A stretch of DNA of 12,426 nucleotides from an uncultured Phocaeicola sp. GTDB taxonomy: Bacteria > Bacteroidota > Bacteroidia > Bacteroidales > Bacteroidaceae. The notes beneath the pieces are model-generated. The model was not told where the DNA came from, did not search any database, and saw nothing but the letters and a program-made list of their open reading frames with translations. Both the position numbers and the translations under genes were made by a program. The stretch lies in contig CARCZS010000046.1 in the NCBI GenBank assembly GCA_948956705.1, positions 1 to 12,426 on the forward strand. The letters are read 5' to 3'. How positions within the stretch are numbered: position 1 is the first letter of the stretch; each line of letters begins with the position of its first letter. Shown here piece by piece: positions 5,038-12,426 of this stretch.

Positions 5038-6942
5038 TTATAGTTTTTTTATAGTAAATGAATAGTTCCCTTTATTGATTTGTTGTTTGGCTTTGAATGA
5101 CAGACGGTAGATGGTGTTTCCCCATATCTTGGACAGTCTGATGTCATCCAGCTTTTTGGGTTCTACGGTCAGTTCAAACAAGGCGGCATCATAGAGCAAT
5201 GCTGCTTTTACATTGTTGACGTGAATGATTATTTTCCCTTTTTCCGAATGGTCTATTTCGCCCCAAGTCATAAAGTTGACTATATTGGGAGCTGTCGCTT
5301 CTTCCAGCTCGAAGGAGTCGTTGATACGGGCTTGTTTGCCTTTTACATGGTATGAGCGTATCCATCTCTTCACTTTGGCTTCTTCGGGATAGGCAGTGGC
5401 TATATTGGCTTCGAAGCTGTTCTTTCCGGCTTTTACTTCGGTGGCTTTATATTTTTTTCCATATTTTTCGGGCACACCGTTTATCATCGGGAGGTTGTGA
5501 TAGTTGCTCTGCATAGTCCAGATGGTATAACGCTCGCTGCTGAATGTCTGGCGAGTGTAAGTGCCGACACCGGCATCTATCAAAATCGGTGTTTGGTTCA
5601 TCCATACCGAGCAGGTTCCGGCATCGTTGTGATTATGGCTTTCGTCATTATATCCTCCTTTTGCAGCCAGGAACAATCCTTCTTTGGTAGAGAGATAGCA
5701 GAACTCCGTTTCGGGATACCAAGTAGAAGGACGGTTCTCATGGCGGGGCTCTGTTTGCTGCAACTCTTTGTCGATAGCAATGGAAGCAAGGGTGCGGAAA
5801 ATATCGCGTCCGTTGTTGGGCGAAGATTTCGGTTGATGCATCAAGGCAGCGAAACCTTTCAGTTCATCACTGTTTACAGCCTTGCCGAAACGGTAGATAA
5901 GGTATGAGTTGCCTTCTCCGCGTGCCGATGCATCGGCAAAGTTCACTACCCATCCGTTACCTATATAAGAACGTGAGATATACTCACCCATGTTTTTAAT
6001 CATCGGTTCATTGAAGATATTTACCTTCCCGCCTGTAATATCCGAAAGAAGTTCGAGATAATCCAGCGTCTTTCCGGCTGCGTGTCCCCAGTAGGAAGGT
6101 CCTTCTTCGCAAGCTCCGTCCGCTTTGATATAATTGAGGAATTTATCTACTGATTCCATTGTCAGATAGACGCCCTTGGCCAGTGTGTCACGGTCGTCTT
6201 CAAGAAGCATGAAGCACATCAAGGCATTGCTGTTGCACCATGGATTCCAGTTGTTGAGCATACGTCCGTTGTAGTTGCGGCCCATCCACCAGAATGAATC
6301 ATTGTTCATATATGGGTCGAGAATGCGGGTTTGAAGCTCATGACGCAGGCGGCGTGATATCTCAGGGTCTACCTTGTCAAATGATGGGCGCATAAAATGG
6401 TAAGTCCATGCGAGGAGCCCTCCCAAGTCACCGGCAGTAAGGTCGATGACAGGATAGTCGTATGCGGGCAATGCACGATGAGTGGGCTGTAAGATGATGT
6501 GTGCGGCCAATGCCCATGAAGTCATCTCGCAAGCATTGAATACTCCGTTGATGAGTTGGTCGATAAATCGTCCTTTACCTTCTGCCAACTCAGCCATAAG
6601 AAGGTCGGCAATGGCGCTGTTGTTGGCACCGAAGGGGTTTTCCATCACTTGACGGTTACCAGTGCGTTCGAAAGCAAGGTAATCGGTGGCTTTTACTACT
6701 TGCCACTGATAATTTAGTCGTTTTTCTCCACGGCGGATATATTCGTCTTTGAATGTTCCCAAAAAACGGTCCCAACCGGCACGGTCATTGTAATCGGGAT
6801 AAGTCACCCATTGGCGGTCTAATACCAGTATTTCTTTTAACCGGTTGATGTCGGCTTGCTTTTGGAGCAGGTCGCGTTCCGTGTATGCGTATGTGAGTGT
6901 AACACATAATAATGCAAGTAGTAATAGAGTTAGTTTCTTCAT
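5038..6942 (-). CDS. Heparinase II/III-like polysaccharide lyase
   Basis: This secreted lyase of about 634 residues has an N-terminal helical barrel and a C-terminal heparinase II/III-like beta domain. I chose ATG 6942 because it gives a clean signal peptide (MKKLTLLLLALLCVTLTYA); the longer frame from 6969 adds nine residues (MINILIYIP) ahead of it. Numbered from that start, motifs are NNWNPWCNSNALMCF (230-244), the Asn region of the active site; EGPSYWGHAAG (280-290), with Y284 a candidate catalytic tyrosine; ESHNHNDAGT (434-443), with H436 and H438; LIDAG (454-458), with D456; and SNYHNLPMING (479-489), with H482. H438, D456 and H482 fit the zinc site of this fold and H436 the catalytic histidine. 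Beta-elimination of a uronic-acid-containing glycan would leave unsaturated ends for GH88. I cannot choose between the PL families of this fold (PL12, PL15, PL17, PL21, PL33). It is the first gene of the enzyme operon, downstream of a terminator. Confidence 0.88.
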   Translation of the reverse strand: MKKLTLLLLALLCVTLTYAYTERDLLQKQADINRLKEILVLDRQWVTYPDYNDRAGWDRFLGTFKDEYIRRGEKRLNYQWQVVKATDYLAFERTGNRQVMENPFGANNSAIADLLMAELAEGKGRFIDQLINGVFNACEMTSWALAAHIILQPTHRALPAYDYPVIDLTAGDLGGLLAWTYHFMRPSFDKVDPEISRRLRHELQTRILDPYMNNDSFWWMGRNYNGRMLNNWNPWCNSNALMCFMLLEDDRDTLAKGVYLTMESVDKFLNYIKADGACEEGPSYWGHAAGKTLDYLELLSDITGGKVNIFNEPMIKNMGEYISRSYIGNGWVVNFADASARGEGNSYLIYRFGKAVNSDELKGFAALMHQPKSSPNNGRDIFRTLASIAIDKELQQTEPRHENRPSTWYPETEFCYLSTKEGLFLAAKGGYNDESHNHNDAGTCSVWMNQTPILIDAGVGTYTRQTFSSERYTIWTMQSNYHNLPMINGVPEKYGKKYKATEVKAGKNSFEANIATAYPEEAKVKRWIRSYHVKGKQARINDSFELEEATAPNIVNFMTWGEIDHSEKGKIIIHVNNVKAALLYDAALFELTVEPKKLDDIRLSKIWGNTIYRLSFKAKQQINKGNYSFTIKKL

Positions 6943-6973
6943 CGGTATATAGATTAAGATATTTATCACACTG

Positions 6974-7002
6974 CAAAAGTGCGAAAAAAGAATAGTGGCA
7001 AT
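6974..7002 (-). promoter_or_regulatory. Weak promoter candidate for the enzyme operon
   Basis: Minus-strand CACTTTTG (plus 6974-6981) differs from the -7 consensus TAnnTTTG at one position and lies 31 bp before the lyase ATG. A possible -33 element, ATTG (plus 6999-7002), is spaced 17 bp away, which is shorter than usual. A promoter is expected here because a terminator follows susD, but this match is poor and another site in 6943-7076 is possible. Confidence 0.25.
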
Positions 7003-7076
7003 ACTCTATTTTTGTCCTTAAAACATGTATATATTTTCCATAAAGGCTGAAAAACAGTCTATTTTCGGATATGTAT

Positions 7077-7112
7077 AAAAAAGCCGTCTCAAATATGACT
7101 TTGAAACGGCTT
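7077..7112 (-). terminator. Intrinsic terminator after susD
   Basis: AAGCCGTCTCAAA (7081-7093) and TTTGAAACGGCTT (7100-7112) form a 13-bp stem with one mismatch and a 6-nt loop. On the minus strand the stem runs into six T residues (A-run at 7077-7082). It lies about 40 bp beyond the susD stop codon. It should stop or attenuate transcription between the SusC/SusD pair and the enzyme genes. The rest of the 210-bp gap (6943-7076) is AT-rich and holds no gene that I can see. Confidence 0.8.
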
Positions 7113-7152
7113 ATTATTCAACAATACTTTTTACCTTGAAAAGACTGGACTA

Positions 7153-8988
7153 TTACCAGCCCTGATTCTGTGTCAGGCTTGTATTCATATCTGTTTCATG
7201 TTTAGGTATCGGCCATACATAGTATTGGTCTCCACCCCATGTCCAGTTGTAAGTTATAACACCCCAAACGTCTTTCATACCGGCAGTACCGTCAGCGTTA
7301 TTGAACTTGCTTTCTTTCCAGGTTTTCCAACGAATTTCTTCATAGAAGGAAACACCTTCACCGGCAGTTTCCCAACGATATTCGTTCTGGATACGAGTGC
7401 GCATATTGTCTTGCCCGCTAACCTGTGTTGCAGCATTGCTGTTCAAAAGGGCTACACCGGCACGTTCACGTACAAGATTTACTTGTTCGATGGCTTCAGC
7501 AGTCTTGCCTTGTTCGTTCAGCGCTTCTGCCAATCCTAATACGACTGTTGCATAGCGGATGATAGGCAAGTCAATCGGAGATTTTTCACGGTTGGTCATT
7601 TCGCTTGAACCTTCGGCTACAAACTTGCGGAACAGATAGTACAAGTGGCTCTGTGTATCGGTACGGAGGTCGAATGGAGCGTCAGTATCTGCACCATAGT
7701 ACGGCCAGCGTGAAGTAAAAGTGTGGTCTACACTGTTACCCGAACCATTGTAGGTAGCATACGGAGTAATGATAGTCTGTGCCAAACGCGGGTCACGGTT
7801 TTCGTAAGCGGCTTTGATACGTGCTTCATTACCGGCCGGCAAATATAATGCTTGTGCGGCAGCGCTCAGTTTGCTCAAACGGCTTTCCACTTTTTCCTTA
7901 ATATCTTTGATTGCTTTGTCAATGTCACCTTCATAGCCTAATGAAAGAAGCTCAGCCTTCAATACATCTGCATCTGTATTGCGCAGGAAGAACACTTCAC
8001 GATCTTTGAGATCCATGGATGAGTATCCGGGAAGATAATCATCCCAATTGAACTTGCTGCCGTCTACATTTTCATAAGTGTCAACGAAGTCGGTGCTGGC
8101 CAAAATGGTATTCCAGCAAGAACCGAATGTTGTACGACCACCGTAACGGAAGCTCATTGAGTTACCGTCAGCACTTCCATTGTTGTCGATACATTGCAAT
8201 GAGAAAATAGCTTCATCACTTTGTTCGTAAGCTTCTTTGAAGAGTTGTTTATAACCTCCATCGAACAACTTGTGTCCCATGTTTCCTACTTGGCGGAAGT
8301 CAGATTCAGCCTTTGCCCATTCTTGCATCCACAAATAAACTTTACCGCGCAATGCGTAAGCAACAGATTTGGTTATATGTCCCCATTGTGCATTACCGGC
8401 AGCAATACGGTCGGGCAATGTCGGCTCGTTGATGGCATCAGTTAAGTCTTTGATACAGCCTTCCCATACTTCCGCTTCACTGTTGCGTGGCTTTTTGGCT
8501 TCTGTTACAGGGATAGGTTCGTCATAGTAAGGAACACCTCTGAAAACAGCATTCAATTTATAGTAGAAGAATGCACGCAACACTTTAACTTCAGCAATTA
8601 GTTTGTTTTTAAATGCATCGGGAACCGGAGCCTCAGCAAGATGCTGGATAGCATCGTTTGCACGTTGGACTCCTTCATAGTGTTGTCTCCAATAGTCTGA
8701 GAAAAGGTCGGAACCGATAGATGCTGTTCCTGCCAGAATAGGGTAGTCATTATCACGGCAGCTACCGCTTGCGCAGAATGCCTCCAGTTCGTATGCCTTC
8801 TTTGCAACATAGTCTTCGCGTAGCTCGCTGTACACACCGGCTACACCCAGTTCGCAAAAGTTTTCATTACTCCACATGGAGTTTGATGCCGCTTTGTCAT
8901 AGGGCACGGTGTCCAATAAGTCACCCCGGCAACTGCTTAAAGCTGTTACCGCAGCTGATAATATAAATAATTTTGTAAATAGTTTCAT
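7153..8988 (-). CDS. SusD-like outer-membrane glycan-binding lipoprotein
   Basis: The 611-residue protein belongs to the SusD/RagB family. SusD-like proteins form the lid on the SusC transporter at the cell surface and capture the glycan. The N-terminus is a lipoprotein signal with lipobox LSSC (Cys20), followed by the typical RGDLLDTVP stretch. The SusD-like N-terminal region (about 25-250) contains TPR-like helices such as LIAEVKVLRAFFYYKLNAVF and YALRGKVYLWMQEWAKAESDF. The RagB/SusD C-terminal region includes ENRDPRLAQTII, PIIRYATVVLGLAEALNEQG, NLVRERAGVA and the ending YYVWPIPKHETDMNTSLTQN plus QGW, which is diagnostic. The start codon lies 20 bp after the susC stop, the usual tight SusC-SusD arrangement. 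It is intact and of slightly above-average length. A terminator follows it. Confidence 0.95.
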   Translation of the reverse strand: MKLFTKLFILSAAVTALSSCRGDLLDTVPYDKAASNSMWSNENFCELGVAGVYSELREDYVAKKAYELEAFCASGSCRDNDYPILAGTASIGSDLFSDYWRQHYEGVQRANDAIQHLAEAPVPDAFKNKLIAEVKVLRAFFYYKLNAVFRGVPYYDEPIPVTEAKKPRNSEAEVWEGCIKDLTDAINEPTLPDRIAAGNAQWGHITKSVAYALRGKVYLWMQEWAKAESDFRQVGNMGHKLFDGGYKQLFKEAYEQSDEAIFSLQCIDNNGSADGNSMSFRYGGRTTFGSCWNTILASTDFVDTYENVDGSKFNWDDYLPGYSSMDLKDREVFFLRNTDADVLKAELLSLGYEGDIDKAIKDIKEKVESRLSKLSAAAQALYLPAGNEARIKAAYENRDPRLAQTIITPYATYNGSGNSVDHTFTSRWPYYGADTDAPFDLRTDTQSHLYYLFRKFVAEGSSEMTNREKSPIDLPIIRYATVVLGLAEALNEQGKTAEAIEQVNLVRERAGVALLNSNAATQVSGQDNMRTRIQNEYRWETAGEGVSFYEEIRWKTWKESKFNNADGTAGMKDVWGVITYNWTWGGDQYYVWPIPKHETDMNTSLTQNQGW

Positions 8989-9008
8989 GAGTTCGTATCT
9001 TAAGGTTA

Positions 9009-12000
9009 TTAGAATGTTATGTTAGCACCGATGGCGATACTTCTAAATGGAGAGTATCCCATGCCGGTTGCTGATTCCGGGTCCTGACCTTCGAAAGAAG
9101 TGATTGTCAGTAAGTTTTCTGCAGAAACATAAATACGTGCATTCTGCATTGCTACTTTTGTTACCCATTTTTGTGGCAAAGTATAGCCTAAAGACAAGTT
9201 CTTCAGTTTGATATAGTCACCATTGTACAACCAGCGGTTAGATGATGCATTGTTCTGAACGTTGCCGTCAAGGTAAGTCATACGCGGGTATTTACCATTG
9301 ATGTTTGTACGTGGGTCATCAGGATTGCTCGGATCATAGAAATAGTGGTCGTCTGCAATGCGCTGTGCGATGTTGTTACCCCATTCTGTCTTGGCAGCGT
9401 TGTAACCTGCTGTCGGACCCCAATAGATGTCGAAACCGGCAGCACCTGCCCATACCATTGAGATATCAAATCCGTTCCATGCAGCAGAAGCCTGGAAACC
9501 GAAGTTGTATTTCGGAGTCTTGGAACGTCCCTGGAATTCTTCGTCGTCAGAGTCACCATATACACCGTCACCGTTAACGTCGGCATAGATGTAGTCACCA
9601 TAGTAGATATTAGCTTTACCGATTGAGTTACCCGGTTTGAATTTGTAACCTGCATCCATCATGGCTTTTACCCAGTTCATATCTTCTTCCGTACGAATCA
9701 TACCACCTTTAGGACCACCTGCCGGATTTACAGAACCGTCTGCATTGAAGTATTTACCATTTCCTTTATATACACTGCGATAGCGATATTCGTTTAACAT
9801 GTGACCTTCTACTACTGGAGAGTTACCGCCGGATGAGGCTTTTCCGATATTGTCTGTCCATTTACCACCAGTCAATGTATTGGTCGGATCTTCTACCCAT
9901 GTTCTGGTATATTCACCGTTGTACTTGTCTACCTTATTTTTATTATAAGAGAAGTTACCGCTTACAGAATATTCTACCTTTCCGATTCTGTCACGCCATC
10001 CTAATGAAAGTTCGAAACCGTCATTGCTTACTTCTGCAATATTCTGGCGGGGAGCCTTCACATTGACACCGTCACTGTTGTTATGGTAACCCAAAACGTA
10101 TTCCATGGCAGGACGATACAAGATACCGGAAGTCATCTTATGATAAATGTCGATTCCGACAGTCAAACGGTTGTTCAGCAATGCAGCATCAATACCTAAG
10201 TTGGTAGTGGTTGTTGATTCCCACTGCAACAGTTCGTTGGCATAAGCTGTGATAGCCAAACCTGAAACCAAGCTGTTACCAAATACATAGTTACTGGTTC
10301 CGTAAGCTGATTGGTATTCATAGTTACCGATTTCAGAGTTACCCAATTTACCCCAAGACAAACGAATCTTCAAGTTATCCAACCATGAACGGGTTGATTC
10401 CATAAACGCTTCTTCAGAGATACGCCATGCACCTGACAATGATGGGAAGAAGCCCCAACGGTGGTCTTCGTGGAAACGTGAAGAACCGTCATAACGGAAG
10501 TTTGCCTCGAACAAGTAGCGTGAGTCATATGCGTAGTTTACGCGGCCGAAATAAGAACGAGTGGCATAGTCCTCAGTAGAACCGCCGATACTTGTCATTT
10601 CTGTAGCTTCACTGAACTGGTTCAATGATTCGTCAATCAAACCTTTCTTGGATGCATTAACCTTATAATAGTTCTTGTAGAATTCCTGATAACCCAACAA
10701 TGCAGAAACATCATGCTTCTGAGCAAATGTGTGGTGATAGTTAATCAGGTTCTCCAATGTATAAGAATAGTTTGATTCATAGTCGAAACTAGTGCTCAAC
10801 TGTGAGGGTGGAGTAATACCGTCAACAATTACACCGTCACTGAAACGTGTCTGATAAGCAGGCACACCATGTTGGCGTGTTTCATAAATATAGCGGTTAT
10901 AGTTGAAGTTGAAATCCCAGCTCAAATCTTCAAAGAATTTGATTTTGCTGAACAAAGTGGTATTGAAGCGGTTATAACGTTTGAAACCGTCGTTACGTGC
11001 CAACTTGTATAACGGGTTATTGGCCGTAGCACGTTCGTCAGGACATTCCGGATAACCGTAGCTACCGTTCCAGTAAGGATAAGTACCGGCTGTAGACTGG
11101 CGCAGGAAGTTATTCGCATTTGAAAAGTCACCTACTTCACGATCCATCTGTGATGCATAAGTACGAGTACCTACCGTTAACCATTTGGTCGGATTAGCTT
11201 CAATGTTGGCACGCATTGAATAACGTTTGTTGGCAGTATTATCTACCACACCTTCATTATCCTGATAACCTGCAGACAACAAGAAGCGAATTTTGTCAGA
11301 ACCACCGGATACGGACAAGTTATGGTCATGGATTACACCACCCGAGAATAATTCTTCGGCCCAGTCGGTATTCGGATAAGCAATGTAATTGGGCACACCG
11401 TTTTCGTTCAGACCATTCGGATCTTTAGATTTCTCACGCCATAAATCAATGTATTTCTGGTCGAACAAATCATCTGACTTTCCTACATTTCTATATGATT
11501 CATTCATCAACTCCATGTAATCAGCATAATTACTCATCATTTTAATCATACGAGTTGGGCTGTTGAATGAGATGCGGCCGCTATAGTTGATGTTGATTTT
11601 ATCACGTGTGCCAGCCTTGGTAGTTACTAAGATAACACCATTGGCAGCACGTGCACCATAGATAGCACAAGAAGCAGCGTCCTTCAAAATAGAGATGTTT
11701 TCAACGTCCAGAGGGTTTACGGCATTCAATGAACCTTCCATACCGTCGATAATAACCAACGGAGATGCAGTATTCATGGTACCGACACCGCGAACGCGCA
11801 GAGTAGTGTTGTCTTCACCGGGCATTGCAGAACCTGATGATGCTTGCAAACCGGGGCTCAAACCAGCCAATGCAGAAGACACAGTAGTGATGGGACGAGA
11901 TTTAGTTTGTTCCTCGAAGTCCACGGAAGCAACCGCACCGGTTAGATTTACTTTTTTCTGTACACCATAACCAACAACTACCACCTCATCCAAAGTTTCG

Positions 12001-12089
12001 GAATCTTCCTCTAACTTTATAGACAGGTTATTTGTTGTGCTTGTAATCTTTATATCCTTTGTGACGTATCCGATATATGATACTTGCAC
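9009..12089 (-). CDS. SusC-like TonB-dependent transporter, 5' end missing
   Basis: This frame encodes about 1026 residues of a SusC/RagA-type outer-membrane TonB-dependent glycan transporter. It opens at QVSYIGYVTKDI, the last strands of the carboxypeptidase-regulatory-like domain. It then has a TonB-box-like EVVVVGYG (35-41), the plug (about 45-160, including VASVDFEEQ, LRVRGVGTMN, PLVIIDGMEG and ILKDAASCAIYGARAANGVI), a long beta-barrel and the classic C-terminus ENLLTITSF...IAIGANITF. The apparent start is GTG at 12089, inside the domain. Upstream, in-frame codons still read as family sequence (LNVPLNCIV, to about 12113), then homology ends and a TAG stop occurs at 12129-12131. Signal peptide, true start and the first part of the domain (roughly 60-100 residues) are absent, so this copy should not yield an exported transporter as it stands. 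The stop is 20 bp before susD. Separation of the 5' end by the adjacent invertase is the likely cause; simple truncation is the alternative. Confidence 0.9.
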   Translation of the reverse strand: MQVSYIGYVTKDIKITSTTNNLSIKLEEDSETLDEVVVVGYGVQKKVNLTGAVASVDFEEQTKSRPITTVSSALAGLSPGLQASSGSAMPGEDNTTLRVRGVGTMNTASPLVIIDGMEGSLNAVNPLDVENISILKDAASCAIYGARAANGVILVTTKAGTRDKININYSGRISFNSPTRMIKMMSNYADYMELMNESYRNVGKSDDLFDQKYIDLWREKSKDPNGLNENGVPNYIAYPNTDWAEELFSGGVIHDHNLSVSGGSDKIRFLLSAGYQDNEGVVDNTANKRYSMRANIEANPTKWLTVGTRTYASQMDREVGDFSNANNFLRQSTAGTYPYWNGSYGYPECPDERATANNPLYKLARNDGFKRYNRFNTTLFSKIKFFEDLSWDFNFNYNRYIYETRQHGVPAYQTRFSDGVIVDGITPPSQLSTSFDYESNYSYTLENLINYHHTFAQKHDVSALLGYQEFYKNYYKVNASKKGLIDESLNQFSEATEMTSIGGSTEDYATRSYFGRVNYAYDSRYLFEANFRYDGSSRFHEDHRWGFFPSLSGAWRISEEAFMESTRSWLDNLKIRLSWGKLGNSEIGNYEYQSAYGTSNYVFGNSLVSGLAITAYANELLQWESTTTTNLGIDAALLNNRLTVGIDIYHKMTSGILYRPAMEYVLGYHNNSDGVNVKAPRQNIAEVSNDGFELSLGWRDRIGKVEYSVSGNFSYNKNKVDKYNGEYTRTWVEDPTNTLTGGKWTDNIGKASSGGNSPVVEGHMLNEYRYRSVYKGNGKYFNADGSVNPAGGPKGGMIRTEEDMNWVKAMMDAGYKFKPGNSIGKANIYYGDYIYADVNGDGVYGDSDDEEFQGRSKTPKYNFGFQASAAWNGFDISMVWAGAAGFDIYWGPTAGYNAAKTEWGNNIAQRIADDHYFYDPSNPDDPRTNINGKYPRMTYLDGNVQNNASSNRWLYNGDYIKLKNLSLGYTLPQKWVTKVAMQNARIYVSAENLLTITSFEGQDPESATGMGYSPFRSIAIGANITF

Positions 12090-12096
12090 GATGCAG

Positions 12097-12114
12097 TTTA
12101 AAGGGACGTTTAAA
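12097..12114. other. Candidate invertase crossover site at the susC breakpoint
   Basis: TTTAAA at 12097-12102 and again at 12109-12114 flank GGGACG, forming a dyad with a 6-nt centre. On the minus strand, AAACGTCCCT (plus 12102-12111) matches 8 of 10 positions of the half-site ARACGTWCGT that I recall for Mpi inversion regions of B. fragilis. The site coincides with the codons L-N-V-P, where susC homology ends, and lies 21 bp before the invertase start codon. Use as a recombination site is inference. Confidence 0.4.
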
Positions 12115-12118
12115 ATAT

Positions 12119-12126
12119 TATCTTTG
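12119..12126 (+). promoter_or_regulatory. -7 promoter element of the invertase gene
   Basis: TATCTTTG matches TAnnTTTG exactly and ends 8 bp before the invertase ATG at 12135, so the mRNA should be leaderless or nearly so. The -33 element is weak: TTTA at 12097-12100, 18 bp upstream, overlaps the candidate crossover dyad. If that dyad recombines, sequence upstream of the invertase could change with orientation. Confidence 0.65.
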
Positions 12127-12134
12127 CACTAAAA

Positions 12135-12426
12135 ATGATATACGCTTACATTCGTGTTTCGACGGACAAACAAACGTTAGAAACCCAACGACTTGAAATA
12201 GAAAAATTTGCTCTAAACAAAAAGTTTTTTGTGGACGCATGGGTTAGTGAAATCGTATCCGGTACTAAAGCCGCAGAAGACCGAAAACTTGGTTCGCTAC
12301 TAAAAAAGATGAAGAAAGGAGATATTCTAATCATTTCTGAAATCAGCCGGTTGGGAAGAAATCTTATGCAAATTATGAGTATACTTAACCTTTGTATGGT
12401 TAAAGAAGTTTCAGTCTTAACCGTAA
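12135..12426 (+). CDS. Mpi-type serine site-specific DNA invertase, partial at window end
   Basis: The first 97 residues of a small serine recombinase (usually about 185-205 residues) are present; the C-terminal part and the helix-turn-helix lie beyond the window. The N-terminus MIYAYIRVSTDKQTLETQ carries the catalytic serine S9 and R7. SGTK (42-45), KKGDILIISEISRLGRN (60-76) with R72 and R75 matching the resolvase active-site arginines, and the dimerisation helix (76-90) follow. The close resemblance to Bacteroides Mpi/Pin-type invertases, which flip promoter segments for phase variation, supports invertase over transposon resolvase. The gene is divergent from susC and starts 45 bp from its first visible codon. 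This neighbour makes susC the natural target, although Mpi-type enzymes can also act at distant sites. A near-leaderless start fits the -7 box at 12119. Subfamily assignment is inference from half the protein. Confidence 0.88.
   Translation, partial: MIYAYIRVSTDKQTLETQRLEIEKFALNKKFFVDAWVSEIVSGTKAAEDRKLGSLLKKMKKGDILIISEISRLGRNLMQIMSILNLCMVKEVSVLTV

Noticed and set aside
5497..5907. Plus-strand ORF of 136 residues inside the lyase gene
   Set aside because: It is antisense to a well-supported heparinase II/III-like domain and has no motif or promoter.
6943..6969. Upstream start at 6969 for the lyase (adds MINILIYIP)
   Set aside because: It places extra residues before a clean Lys-Lys signal peptide; ATG 6942 gives the standard N-terminus.
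12135..12426. Transposon resolvase or large serine integrase of a mobile element
   Set aside because: The visible half matches small Mpi/Pin-type invertases, and no terminal inverted repeats or transposase are seen nearby. The missing C-terminus leaves some doubt.

Overview
The window looks like chromosomal DNA of a gut Bacteroides species. It carries a SusC/SusD pair followed by same-strand polysaccharide-degrading genes, Bacteroides-type promoter elements (TAnnTTTG), A-rich leaders without clear Shine-Dalgarno sites, and a Mpi-type serine DNA invertase. No rRNA, tRNA, CRISPR array or insertion sequence was seen.

Layout. Positions 1-560 hold a REP-like hairpin at the edge, a short orphan coding fragment on the minus strand, a doubtful 40-residue ORF, and a good promoter reading right. 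A Rpn/PDDEXK-type nuclease gene follows on the plus strand (563-1510). It ends in a terminator and converges on a minus-strand polysaccharide utilization locus (PUL) that fills about 1.65-12.1 kb. In transcription order (right to left) the PUL is: SusC-like TonB-dependent transporter, SusD-like lipoprotein, an intrinsic terminator in a 210-bp gap, a heparinase II/III-like polysaccharide lyase, a GH88 unsaturated glucuronyl hydrolase, a small alkaline-phosphatase-superfamily enzyme, a DUF2264 protein, and a terminator. The last four genes are packed with gaps of 1, 21 and 8 bp and are probably one transcript.

Working model: SusC/SusD bind and import a uronic-acid-containing glycan. The lyase cleaves it and leaves 4,5-unsaturated uronyl ends, GH88 removes these, and the DUF2264 protein (possibly a glucuronidase) and the phosphatase/phosphodiesterase trim further substituents. 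The exact glycan cannot be read from sequence. The phosphatase and the absence of sulfatases argue against a simple sulfated glycosaminoglycan locus, though only part of the PUL may be visible.

The most interesting spot is the right end. The susC reading frame has no signal peptide and no proper start. It begins in the middle of its N-terminal carboxypeptidase-regulatory-like domain, 45 bp from the start codon of a divergent Mpi-type serine invertase. The codons at the break (LNVP, near 12102-12113) overlap a dyad that resembles, from memory, the Mpi crossover half-site. The simplest reading is a site-specific inversion that exchanges the 5' end of susC (promoter plus signal peptide), caught here in the OFF orientation. 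The terminator after susD would let the enzyme genes be expressed separately from the switched transporter.
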